Assembly: GCF_038396675.1 (NCBI RefSeq)
Contig: NC_088934.1
Location: 7,033,501-7,097,500 of the forward strand
Direction of reading: 5' to 3'
Source: Hydra vulgaris
Taxonomy: Eukaryota > Cnidaria > Hydrozoa > Anthoathecata > Hydridae
DNA length: 64,000 nt
Shown: positions 33,734 to 57,200 of the stretch, one piece after another
How the letters are laid out: the number at the start of each line of letters is the position of its first letter
Numbering within the stretch: the first letter of the stretch is position 1
Notes under the pieces: model-generated
Database searches by the model: none
Told to the model about the DNA's origin: nothing
What the model saw: only the letters and a program-made list of their open reading frames with translations
Program-made: the position numbers and the translations under genes

Positions 33734-36118
33734 CCGTAAACCGGGGTAACTTTGTACCAATTTTGATAAAGAAGATAACTTTTTGAAAAAAAGGAATATT
33801 TTTCCAAAACTATTTTGATGCTAAAAGTTGTGCATTACTAATATCATTTAATTAGTAAAATGGCGTATTCATTGTATTCATCAAATCCAAGATTTTATGA
33901 AAATCAGATGTAAATTAAGTGTTATTAATCACATTTAATGTAATTTAAACTTACATTTAGCATTTATTTCAGAAATGGGTACCTAAAATATGTCAAGAAA
34001 TTAAAGAAGGAACAATAAAAATAAATATAAACAGTATTAAAGAAACATATTAGCTAAAATAATTTGATTTATTTTTATTTTTTTTTTATTAAATGTCAGA
34101 AAAAGCAAAAAATAAGAGAGTACTAAAGAATTAAACAAACAATTTGTAACATAAACTCTGTTTAAAAAAAAAAAAAATTAGGCATCTCTTTAGTAATCTA
34201 TCATAAATTCAGTAGTGACTGATTCACCTTCAGATGGTGTTTCTGTTTCACTATCGTATTCTACAGAAATAGATTGTCCTGGTTCAATTTTAAGTCTTTT
34301 TTTGGATATATTATTTTTATTTTTACTTTGTGTAACATCTTTTTTATCACCACTGTCATTTTTTTTCTCATTTAATGTCTAAAAGACCTTGGTCTAAAGC
34401 TTTACGAGAACTCAAGACGTTTTCACTTGGTAACTTGATATACACTGGATTAGGATTAAATGGCACCAAACCACAAGTTCTAAATCAACTTATTAAATTT
34501 TTTCTTGAACATTCATTAATGGATGTCATGAAATCATTCAGGAACTTAGAGAAATCTTCTTTTGGAAACGTTGCAAATTTTTTATCACAAGAAGTAAGTT
34601 TCCAAACTAGAAGTATACTTCTCCATGCTTTCTTTAATGGTGCAAAGAATGCAATATCAAGAGGTTAAAGCATATGGGTTGAATTGGGCAGAAGGCATAT
34701 GAATCTAGGCAAAAGAATTTCTCCGACACCATTTCCACAAAACATTATAGAGAAACCAACCTTACTGCAATTCATTATTCTCTCAGGGTACTTAGTTCCA
34801 CATTTCATAACAACATTTTTATTTCCAGGGTCATCACGCAAATTTGTTTCATCATAATTTCAAATGTTATAAGGTGGAATTCTTTCAAGCTCAAGTCTAA
34901 TATTGTCAAAATAAATTTTTAGTTGTTCTTTGTTTATAGCTGCATGTTTTCTTATAATATTTGATGCAATTCTATGGGTTAACTGTGAACATTTCATAAA
35001 ACTTGAGACCCAATCATCACCATTGTTTTTAAATATTTTTACAGTACAATTTTGCAATTTTAAATAACCAGCAAATAACATTTTAACATCAAGTTTATTT
35101 AATGGAAATCTCCAATCACACATAACCTTGATTCTAGATGAAAATAACTGCTCCTTATCATAAGTAAATATGGCTGGTGCACCAATGCATTTTTTATGCG
35201 TTGACTTCATTTTATTATGTATAGTGCTTCCTGGTATACTAAACCTTTTTGAGGCTTGATGAATAGACATACGTTCATTAATTGCACCCATACACTCTTT
35301 CAAAAGAACTGGTATTAGAACAAGTGTTTATGCACATTTTCCAACACTATGCTTGTTATATTTACGAGGGATTAAGCTTTAAACAAAAGTAAATATAAAC
35401 AACACAAGCAAACTGCAACGTAGTAATTTATTAAACTATTATATAATTTTATTAAATTGCAACTAAATTTAAAAATAAGAGTCTATAAATTTTAATTTTG
35501 TAATAAAGTTAATACAATTATGATTTAGCAACAACAACAACAAATAGTTTAACAAGAAAATATACTTTTTTTAAAATCCTAAAATACATTCATGCTAAAA
35601 ACTGTTTTTCAAAATAAATTGTTCCGATAACATGCTTCAAAAAAATACTCTAGTAATAATAAATAACGATCAAACTACTTTAAAATGAATATTATTTACA
35701 TGGCCAAAGTTACCCCAAAAGAGTATAAACCTACGGGGTAACTTTGACCACCCTGTAAAAAAACCAGAATGTTGTTACTTGAGCCAAAAACTTTTCACCT
35801 AATTTTATCTGAACCTTTGTCTTTAAAACAGAAGTAAAACTGAGTTGTTTGCTATCATTTTTATCTTCGCCCAGACAACATTCTGTTTTACAGTTTTTGA
35901 TTGTGTTTTACCAAGATGTAGTTTTCATTCTTTTTTACTTATAGTAAAGAGCATTTGCAACAAACTTCATATAAAAATTTAAGCAAGAAAGATTGCATTT
36001 ACAAATAAAACAAAAATAGTAAAACGTTACATAACTGTTAAAAAGTTATAGATGTTTAATTAAAATTTTTAAAAATGGCCAAAGTTACCCCGCTGGCCAA
36101 AGTTACCCCGGTTTACAG
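33734..36118 (-). mobile_element. pogo/Tigger-type DNA transposon
   Basis: Ends CCGTAAACCGGGGTAACTTT (33734) and, from the right (36118), CTGTAAACCGGGGTAACTTT: inverted repeats of 21 bases with one difference. Both are flanked by TA (33732-33733, 36119-36120), the target duplication expected for this superfamily. Extra copies of CAAAGTTACCCC lie subterminally at 35705, 35735 (inverted), 36080 and 36098, likely transposase binding sites. Confidence 0.85.
34190..35303 (-). pseudogene. pogo/Tigger transposase with internal deletion
   Basis: Minus strand. A psq-type helix-turn-helix N-terminus (MSIHQASKRFSIPGSTIHNK), a CENP-B-like DNA-binding part (DWRFPLNKLDVKMLFAGYL, KNNGDDWVSSFMK, IASNIIRKHAA), then after 34860 in another frame NYDETNLRDDPGN (first catalytic Asp), GTKYPERIM, and directly CLLPNSTHML-stop-PLDIAFFAPLKKAW. 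The second and third catalytic residues between these blocks are deleted, and a stop and a frameshift are present. A hydrophilic tail ends near 34190. Confidence 0.82.
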
Positions 36119-36905
36119 TAGTCTATGGATGATTCCTTTGTTTATTAGTGAAATTTAGCGTTGCGTAATTTATGGACGATCCCTTAGCTCTTTAATTTGT
36201 TTATTAACTGAATATACTCTGCGGTGGTAAAGTGAAATTGAACACTTAATTTAAAGGAACTAACTAATAAACATTATTTCTAAAAATAAACCAAACATAG
36301 AATTTAAAATAATATTACGTTTTGTAATCATTTTATAAGCATTTTATAAATGTTTTATAAAACATTAAGTCTCTACGGACGAGAGGGTAAAAAATTAAGA
36401 AATAGTATTATTATTAGCTGCTAAAACTGCAGGATAACCCATTACTCCACCCTACCCTAATCTTATTTTTATAATTGAGCTGGAAGGGCTGGCTTATCGA
36501 ATTGCTAATGCTTATTGCATTTTGAAATAAAAAATATTCGTCTAAAGTGTTTGTAAATAAATTTGATAAAATTGCTTTCTTTTAAGTTCGATTTCCAGCT
36601 TCTTTACTCCATTGTATTTTCTTAAAAATAAAATTCTCCAGTAAACAACATACCAACAAATTTTTTCCTTTATATAATTTATAAACGACTTTTATCGACT
36701 GCATCTTTTTGTAGAATATTTCGATAAAAAAAGTGTTTCTAATTTGCTTATGGTTGTTAAAGAAAAAGATGTTTAAAAGAAAGCGTTTTGTTCGTAAAAA
36801 GAAAAATTCAATAGCTTCTTAGCAACGCCACGCCTAATTTTTTCTTGTGAGAAGAAGGTAAAGATTTTTAAAGAACTTTGATTATAGAAGACAGTTATTC
36901 AAAAA

Positions 36906-44566
<7,661 letters not shown>

Positions 44567-44639
44567 ATACCAGTAACTTTACTTTTGTAATAAATTTAAG
44601 TTTTTAAATCTTATTTAAAATATATCATCACTAAAATTT

Positions 44640-45358
44640 AAATTAATTTTTTATTTTGCGTGCTATATTTTATTTAGATTAGATTTTAATCATCTTACGT
44701 GTGTAAATATTAAATTGAAAAGAAAATGATAAATTTTTTTTTAGCCTTAGTTGTAAATTTTCTTTACGGTTAAAACAAATTACGTGTACATATGATTTTT
44801 AATATATTTCAAATTGTTGTTTTTCGTATATTTAGTAGGTGTAGACTTAATGCAGCGCAATAAACCAAAATATTAATCTTTTTGTTTTATGTAGTGGCGC
44901 GATTTATCTTACCAAAGTTAGAAAACAAATTAGTAAAAAAGTTAATTTACCCTATTTATACTGGGTCGTGAAAGCCTATATTATATATGATCGCGCTCTT
45001 AAAGCGCGAAGCCAAAATTTTTTGAACAACACGATTAAACCAGAAACCTTGCGCACATTTAAAACCCAAATTAAATCATTTTAAGATATAATCGTAACAT
45101 TAATTTTTTCTTGGTTATATATTCACATATACAACACCGCAATATTAGTATATTGAAGTCTTGGGTATACTGTCGTGAAGCGAAAAAGATAAATCTTCTA
45201 AACAACCCACTTTTTAAAACTAAAATTTTGCGCACTCTTGAAGCCACCTCAAAATTATTTATATTATCATAAATTATTATACTGACTATATTATCATACC
45301 GATCTTCTTTTAGAAGCCTTGCTTGATATCAAAAGTTCAGAATTTTGTTCTATAACTA
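44640..45358. other. downstream of TPPP, no gene recognised
   Basis: AT-rich. Nothing supported. Confidence 0.35.
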
Positions 45359-45402
45359 TAATAGCCTTTAAATGTTAGATTTTGTTAATAAAAGTAGTTT
45401 GT

Positions 45403-45445
<43 letters not shown>

Positions 45446-45537
45446 AACAACTTTAAAAAGTATTCTACACAATAGAGTGCTCAATGTTCTTAAAAGAACA
45501 GAGCAATTATATATTAGTAGAAAATCACTTAACATCT

Positions 45538-45708
45538 ATCCTTAAAACAGCGTTTGCATATAACAATATTTCCAAAAAATGCATACTACAAGAAAAATTT
45601 GAAATAATTACACATGCAAATCAAGAATGCTTATTAAACAAAAGATCGGAGTTAATTTCTAAATGTATGCACGAAAATAAGTTTCTAAAAAACTATAAAA
45701 ATAAATGA
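45538..45708 (+). pseudogene. Penelope-like GIY-YIG C-terminus fragment
   Basis: About 56 codons of the conserved end of the element protein: LKTAFAYNNISKKCILQEKF, EIITHANQECLLNKRSELIS and a stop, parallel to copy A (25823-26000) with small deletions. Confidence 0.85.
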
Positions 45709-45907
45709 GTTCAAATAATACTTACATTAACTACCCTTTTTAAAAAAACATTTAAAAAAATAGCATAAGTAATCATTTCTAAAGAATTCTTTTTATAATA
45801 GTGTCAGCAATTTCCACAAATGTGTGAAAATTTACAGTAGTTAAGACATTTGCAACTTCCTGTAATTTAATTTTTGGTATATATTGAAATTTTATTAATT
45901 TGATCAT

Positions 45908-45951
45908 TCATTTCTGATGAATCTTTGTTGATGAAACACAGTGTTAAATGG
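45908..45951 (+). ncRNA. hammerhead ribozyme motif, copy C
   Basis: Stem I TCATTT/AAATGG, core CTGATGA (45914-45920), stem II ATC/GAT, GAAA (45933-45936), 2-bp stem III with loop ACAGT, cleavage triplet GTT. Confidence 0.78.
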
Positions 45952-45979
45952 AAAAAATTTTTGTAAAGTGATTTTCTAA

Positions 45980-46082
<103 letters not shown>

Positions 46083-46122
46083 CGAATTATTTTTATTAAC
46101 GAAATCTAACATTTAAAGGCTG

Positions 46123-49026
<2,904 letters not shown>

Positions 49027-49183
49027 GTTTATTAATGATCAGCAATCTAAATAATCAAAACGGATAAAATAAAAAACTCAATTGTTTAATTTAGTAATAG
49101 TTCGTAACAAAATGCATACTTGATGCTTTATTTTATTTTCAAATTTTATTAGATTTTCTATTAAATTAATTTTCATGATGTAA

Positions 49184-49269
49184 CCATCGATAGCTCAGTT
49201 GGCAGAGCGGGAGACTGTAGTTGAATAATCGATATCTCTAGGTCGCTGGTTCAAATCCGGCTCGATGGA
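49184..49269 (+). tRNA. tRNA-Tyr(GUA) with 13-nt intron
   Basis: Same sequence as the gene at 19652 outside the intron: acceptor CCATCGA/TCGATGG, D arm GCTCAGTTGGCAGAGC, anticodon GTA, T arm GGTTCAAATCC. Intron TTGAATAATCGAT. Confidence 0.95.
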
Positions 49270-49408
49270 CATTTTGCATGGGTTTTTTATTATGCCGCTA
49301 CAATGATTTTTTATAAACGGTCGCTGTTAAAAAATATATATATATATATACATATATATAAGAATATATTTTATTAGTTTTTAATAAAATGATAATTTTT
49401 AATATTTA

Positions 49409-49611
<203 letters not shown>

Positions 49612-49639
49612 GATTTAACAATGATTCCTTTTTATCCAT

Positions 49640-49725
49640 CCACCGATAGCTCAGTTGGCAGAGCGGGAGACTGTAGAAGTTAAACTGATATCTCTAGGTC
49701 GCTGGTTCAAATCCGGCTCGGTGGA
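49640..49725 (+). tRNA. tRNA-Tyr(GUA) with 13-nt intron, variant acceptor pair
   Basis: Acceptor CCACCGA pairs with TCGGTGG: relative to the genes at 19652 and 49184 both bases of one acceptor pair changed together (T-A to C-G). Rest of the body identical; intron AAGTTAAACTGAT. Confidence 0.95.
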
Positions 49726-49852
49726 CATATTATACAAGAAGTCTCTATTTTTCACTTAACGAAGTTTTTCAGGAATTTCGTAACTTGTACCCTTTTGTTT
49801 TTATTTTTTGTACTCTTTTGTTTTTATTTTTTTCAGTTTAACAAAATTAAAG

Positions 49853-50190
49853 GTGGCCTAAAATAATTTTATTTTTTCGCTTGTTATGTGACTTGCTCAA
49901 AGTGGTAACTTTTAAACATACGGAATATTTTATTATCTTTTTTTTAAAAGTTTTTTTTTCTATTATTCGATGGTCTGCCTGCCCCAACCAAACCCACAGT
50001 CGATGTAGCAGCACTTCCTTGTAGCAGTGGGCTAAAAGATAGTCGATGTAGCAGCACTTCCTTGTAGCAGCAGGCTATAAGATAATCGATGTTTGTACTG
50101 AAGTCAATAAATATTACTTGTTTATATTAAAAAGTCACCACTTTGGGCAAGTCTCACAATAAGCGAACAAATAAAATTATTTTACGCCAC
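49853..50190. mobile_element. foldback MITE, copy 2
   Basis: Same family as 22428-22821: inverted ends with AATTTTATTTTTTCGCTTG and GACTTGCTCAAAGTGGT, and central tandem copies with AGTCGATGTAGCAGCACTTC. It lies at the centre of an inverted duplication containing the tRNA-Tyr genes at 49640 and 50311. Confidence 0.88.
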
Positions 50191-50310
50191 TTAACTGCAG
50201 TATTACCAAATTAAAATATTTATTATTTTAATTTTGTTGAACTGAAAAAAATAAAAACGAAAGTGTTAAGTTAAAAAACTTCGTAAAGTGAAAGAGTTTT
50301 GCGTAAAATG

Positions 50311-50396
50311 TCCACCGAGCCGGATTTGAACCAGCGACCTAGAGATATCTATCTAAATTCTACAGTCTCCCGCTCTGCCAACTGAGCTATCGGTGG
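50311..50396 (-). tRNA. tRNA-Tyr(GUA) with 13-nt intron, minus strand
   Basis: Same variant acceptor CCACCGA/TCGGTGG as the gene at 49640, consistent with inverted duplication. Intron AATTTAGATAGAT (minus strand). All arms intact. Confidence 0.95.
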
Positions 50397-50830
50397 ATAA
50401 AATATTATGCATTATATTTTTAATATCAAATATAAATAATTGAACTATTTTTCTTCTATCTTGCATTATAGTCTATGCAAAAAAGTTTTCTTAATTTTTT
50501 TTTATACCGACTGATTTCTTTTATTAACATTAAATGTAACTATTCTAGTATAGTAGCGTTAATTGCAGAAAACAATTGTAAATAGGGTTCGACGATTTCG
50601 GTAACTTCCAAAACAGTTACTTTTAGTTACTGGTAACTGCGGTCACTTGAGCGTAACTTAAGGTAAATTGAGTGTAACTTATGGTGGTAACATTGGGTTA
50701 GTTATAAGTTAAAAAAGTAACTTAAAAAAGATCGACTTCTATTATTGATAGAATGTGAGAAGAATTCTTACATTATCAATAACACACACGTATATTTAAT
50801 TTAAGGTGTTTGCGTACAAATATTTGAAAG

Positions 50831-50870
50831 CTGTAGAAGTTAAACTAATATCTCTAGGTCGCTAGGTTCA
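50831..50870 (+). pseudogene. tRNA-Tyr 3'-half relic
   Basis: CTGTAGAAGTTAAACT...ATCTCTAGGTCGCT matches the anticodon loop, intron and variable region of the gene at 49640, then decays in the T arm (an inserted A gives CTAGGTTCAG). The 5' half is absent. Confidence 0.85.
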
Positions 50871-51924
<1,054 letters not shown>

Positions 51925-52719
51925 CCTAGATCGACCTAAAGGTGACTATTTGCGGTAAAAATACCACACTTAAGGCGACTTTTTTGTTAAGGTGACATTT
52001 CTTGGTCACCTTAACGTTTCTTAGCCAGATTCTACATTCGTTAAATAGATTTTTAAAGATTACAATTTATCATAATAAATGTTAATGTTAAAAGAGTTGC
52101 CATTTAAATTTTCTCTTAAAAATAATGTTTTTTTCTCAAGTTATGAGCAATGTAAATTCGGGGTTGTATTTCTTGAAAAGTTTTTTATGCAAATACAAGC
52201 TGCGTTTCGGCTACACTCTCCTTAAAGGTAGTTTTTCAATGTCTAAACGCGTATGTAATTGAGTTATTATTGTTTCTATTAACAACTTAGAACGTAAGCT
52301 TCTAAAATACCCTAAAACTGTTAATTTTAGATTAGAAACTGAGTCAGAGGTTTGTTTTTAAAAAATATACATGTTCAAAAATAATCAAATAATCGACGAT
52401 AATCAAATCGCAGCGAGAATTGTATCTAAGTGCGCTATCACATGGCCGATCAAATGAGAGATAAGATCTTTTGTGAGTATAAATGCTTAATCAATCAATC
52501 AATATCAATAATTTATTTCTGAAATAAGATTGTACATTCAAGGATGTTTACAAATAGTAAGTTTACTAATATAAAGTAAACACCTGCTAATGTCTGGGTT
52601 ATATCTAATTCAAATAAATATAATGCTAATTTTCATAATATATAATAAAAATAATAAACTTTATAACATAAAAATAACGGTGTTAATAATAACTTTATAA
52701 CATAAAAATAACAGTGTTA
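51925..52719. other. no gene recognised
   Basis: Contains GGTGACC/CTTAAGG-type words at 51950-52012 that resemble the core of the array at 54.2-58.2 kb. No coding signal. Confidence 0.35.
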
Positions 52720-52865
52720 ATAGTACTACTAATAATAATAACAATAACAACAATAATAACAATAATAACAACAACAATAATAATAATAATTATAATATCA
52801 ATAATAATAATAGTAGTATTAACAATAATAATAATAATAACAATATTATTATTAGTAGTAATAGT
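52720..52865. repeat. (AAT/AAC)n trinucleotide-rich tract
   Basis: Imperfect runs of AATAAC, AAT and AAC units. Confidence 0.9.
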
Positions 52866-53918
52866 TAAAAGTAGTTAATAATAGTAATGTAAATGTTTAT
52901 AAAAATAACAATAAGCAATAGTAATGACAACAAAATATATAATAGAAATTAAAAAAAAAAAAAAAATACTAAAGACAACAAAAATTGATTATAGAAATTA
53001 TAAACATTAACTATATTTTTTTAATAAAAAGTAGAATAATCTAGTTTTAAAGGTTGAGAATGAATTGAGAGCTTTTAGTTCATAATTAAGGTTGTTCCAA
53101 GTTTTAATGCTTTGATATTTTATAGATTTATGCCCGTATTTATGAGAGCAGTGTTTAAGACAGACAGGTTTAAATTACTATGAATAGTTACTTAATATGA
53201 ATTTATAGTTTTAATATTCATTATTACCATTCATACTGAAATCGATTTAAAGTATACGAAAACTTATACAGTAATATTTTGTGTCTGATATTTCATGTCA
53301 AGCACATCAACATTATGTTAAGGTTCAAAAATGTCCACCTGTAAATATAATTTTTTTATAATTTGAAAATAATTTGTTTATTATTAGGCTATTTATGTTA
53401 TTTCACAAAATTTTATTTGATTGAGTGACAGATAATTAAGAAAAAAAAAAAAAAGGTATTTAAATATATTTTGTTTGATTTATTCATTGATCTTAAAGTT
53501 ATAAATAAGTTATTTAATCTAGTGCGTAAAAGAGAAAAATGTCAACCAGAAAATGTTGCAAAGTACTATATTCAAAGAAAAATTGATCAAGAAGGTTTTC
53601 TCAAAGTTAAAATTAATGACTCTATAGGTAAAAATAGTTTTAAAATTATGTTTTAACATCATTTTCTCTACTTTTTTGACTTGTTATTATATATGTTATA
53701 ATGGCTTGTTGTTAACTTTATAATGGCTTGTTGTTAACTATAATGGTTGAGTTTTTATAATGGTACTTGTTGAACACGAGTTGACTTTTTATAATGGCAC
53801 TTTATCTTTTTAAATAATACTTGAGCAAACTTTTTTAGTAATGCTATATTTATATTATTAAATATATCATAAATAAATAAATCATTTACTATAATGTGTA
53901 CCTAATGTTTTACTATTG
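52866..53918. other. no gene recognised
   Basis: AT-rich. A 61-codon lysine-rich frame at 53471 was not recognised. Short tandem TTATAATGGCTTGTTGTTAAC near 53690-53745. Confidence 0.35.
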
Positions 53919-53998
53919 GAGTCAGAGTCGTGATTTTGTATAGCGATTCCGACTCCACTAAAAATGTTACAACTCTGACTCTGACTCCGCAGCCCTGG
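53919..53998 (-). repeat. hAT-like terminal fragment
   Basis: Minus strand starts CAGGGCTGCGGAGTCAGAGT and carries further GGAGTCGGAATCG and GACTCTGACTCC words. CAGGGCTG-GGAGTC ends are known from non-autonomous hAT families; here no full element was found. Confidence 0.5.
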
Positions 53999-54239
53999 TA
54001 TATATTATAAGCAGTCAATCATTAAACCTTGAGGATCTTTTAGGTAAGTTATAAACCTGTTTTAAAACTTACCTCGTGTTTTTTTTTTCAATTAACTCAA
54101 ATAGGAATGTCAAAAGAAAATCGAGACGAAGCCTTTACTTATCCATTTATTGTTATTTTTTTTTTTTTTTGACTTCAGTCTTTAATTTCAGCTGTCTTAA
54201 AGCTCTTCTATTTGGATGAAATATATTATAAAAGTATCT

Positions 54240-57200
54240 TTAATAAATTTAAATGACGCCTCAAGGTTTAGTTTCTTATATATATATACAAGTTACTAAA
54301 TATTGTTTTAAATTTCACATTAGGATTCTTTAGATATAAAATAAAACATCTGTATATGAATCTACATGATGACTTAAGGTTTGATTTATTCTTTCTTTAT
54401 ATATATATTGTTTTAAAAGTCACCTTGAGTTTCTTTTGTTTGAGTTTTAAGTGTCGTCCAAAAAGAACATACGCTTTTTTTGTCAATCCCCCCCCCCCCC
54501 TCTCTCTTCCTCCTGCATTTTGCAATACGCTTTTTTAAGTACCCACCACCTCCCTAAAAGTACCTACGCTTTTAACCTATTTATCTAAAATTTTATGATA
54601 TTTTTTTAAATTTAGAGTCTCCTTTCATATATAATCAACCCACTGCCCTCCCATCTCATATACACCATCTGCGGACCCCCTCTTCCCCTCCGAGCTTATG
54701 TACTTTATGGATGATCACTTACTATTAAAATGTCAATTTTAATAGTAAGTGATCATCCATAAAGTACATAATAAAATCTAGAGGTTACCTTAAAGGTTAA
54801 AATCTATGTCACCTTAAGGTTTCTTTTATTGTTCCTTGTTATATATTGTTTTAAATTTTACATTAAGCTTTTTAGTTATAAAATAAAGTATTTTGAAAAA
54901 AATCTAGATGACGCTTTAAGGTTAAGTTTGTTTTTTCGTTTTTATATGTTTTAAAAATTATCTCGCAGTTCTTTTGTTTTACTGAGCTTTACTATAAAAA
55001 TGTATAATAGAAAAAAAGTTGCCTTAAGGTTTGTTTTATTGTTGCTTTCTAATTTTTATTTTAAAAATTATGTTATTTTTTTTTTTGTTTAGCTGAATTA
55101 TATTTTAAACTATCTTAAAAAAGTCTATGTCGTCTTAAGGTTTGCTTAATTGTTCCTTTTTATATATTGTGAATATTTTTTTTTTTTTTTTTTTTTTTAC
55201 TTAGTTTTAAAAGACACTAGGGTTTTTTTTATGGCTGAATTATATTTTAAAAATTTTCTCAAAAACTTATATTTTAAAAGTATTCTCAAAAAGTTTTTAT
55301 GTTGCCTTAAAGTTTGCTTAATTGTTCTTGTTATATATTGTGAAAAAATATTTTTGCTAGTTTTAAAAGTCACCTTAAGGTTTTTTTGTATGGCTGAATT
55401 ATATTTTAAAAGTATTCTCAAAAAGTTTTTATGTCGCCTTAAAGTTTGCTTAATTGTTTCTTGTTATTGAGAGAAAAATTTTTTGGTAGTTTTAAAAGTC
55501 ACCTTTAGGTTTTTATGTTGGGCTGAATATTCTTTTTTAATTTCTTTAAAAAGTCTGTCACCTTAGGGTCTGCTTAGTTGTTCCTTGTTATATTGTGAAT
55601 AGTTTTTTTTTTTTTTTTTTTTACATAGTTTTAAAAGTCACCTTAAGGTTTTTTTGTATGGTTGAATTATACTTTAAAAATATTCTCAAAAAGTCTTTAT
55701 GTTGTTTAAAGGTGTTGTTAGATTGATCCTTGTTATTTATTTTAAATAATTATTTTTAGTTAGTTTTAAAAGTCGCCTTAAAGTTTTTATGTTTGGCTGA
55801 ATTATCTTTTAAAATATCTTCAAAAAGTCTATGTTGCCTTGAAGTTTGCTTAATTGTTTCTTGTTATATATTGTGAAAAAATTATTTTGCTAGTTTTAAA
55901 AGTCAACCTAAGTTTTTTTTTGTTTGGTTGAATATTATTTTTTAATTTATAAAAAAAGTCTATATGTCACCTCAAGGTTTGCTTAGTTGTTCCTTGTTAT
56001 ATATTGTAAATAGTTTGTTTGTTTTTTACATAGTTTTAAAAGTCACCTTAAGGTTTTTTTGTATGGCTGAATTATATTTTAAAAGTATTCTCAAAAAGTT
56101 TTTATGTTGCCTTAAAGTTTGCTTAATTGTTTCTTGTTATATATTGTGAAAAAATATTTTTGCTAGTTTTAAAAGTCACCTTAAGGTTTTTTTGTTTGGC
56201 TGAATTATATTTTTTCAATTTCTTAAATAAGTCTATATGTCACCTTAAGGTTTGCTTAATTGTTTCTTGTTATATGTTGTGAATGGTTTTTTTTTTATTA
56301 TTTAGTTTTAAAAGTCACCTAAAGGTTTTTATGTTTAGCTGAATTATATTTTAAAATATCTTCAAAAAGTCTATATGTTGCCTTAAAGTTTGCTTAATTG
56401 TTTCTTTTAATATGTTGTGAAAAAAATTTTTTTGTTAGTTTTAAAAGTCACCTTTAGGTTTTTATGTTTGGCTGAATATTATTTTTTAATTTCTTAAAAA
56501 AGTCTATATTTTACCTTAAGGTTTGCTTAGTTGTTCCTCATTATATATTGTGAATAGTTTTTTGTTTTTTTTACACAGTTTTAAAAGTCATCTTGAAGTT
56601 TTTTTGTATGCCTGAATTATATTTTAAAAATATTCTCAAAAAGTATATGTTGTTTTAAGGTTTGTTAGATTGCTCCTTGTTATTTATTTTTAAAAATTAT
56701 TTTTTAATTATTATCTTTTACCTTGAAGTTTGCTTAATTTTTTCTTGTTATATATTGTGAAAAAATTTTTTTGCTAGTTTGAAAAGTAAACTTAAATTTT
56801 TTTTTTGGTTTTTTTGGCTGAATTATATTTAAAAGTATCTTCAAATATTTTATGTCGTCGTATGTTTCACTTTATTGTTCCTTGTTATATATTGTTTTAA
56901 TTTTTACCTCACTTTACTTACTTACGCTTAAAGTTTTAGTTTATTCTTTCTTTTTCTATATTGTTTTAAAAGTCACCTCAAGTTTCTTTTTTTAATTGAG
57001 TTTTACTATTAAAATATTTATAATATGTAAACAAAATAGATGTCGCTATAAAGTTTTTTATTGTTCCCTTTGATATTTTGTTTTTTAATCTTCTTAAGAT
57101 TTATTGTTTGAGTTAATTATATTTTTAAAATATTTGTAAAAGAATTTAAATGTTGCCATCATTTTTATTTGTTGTTGCTTTTTATTTTAAAAGTCACCAT

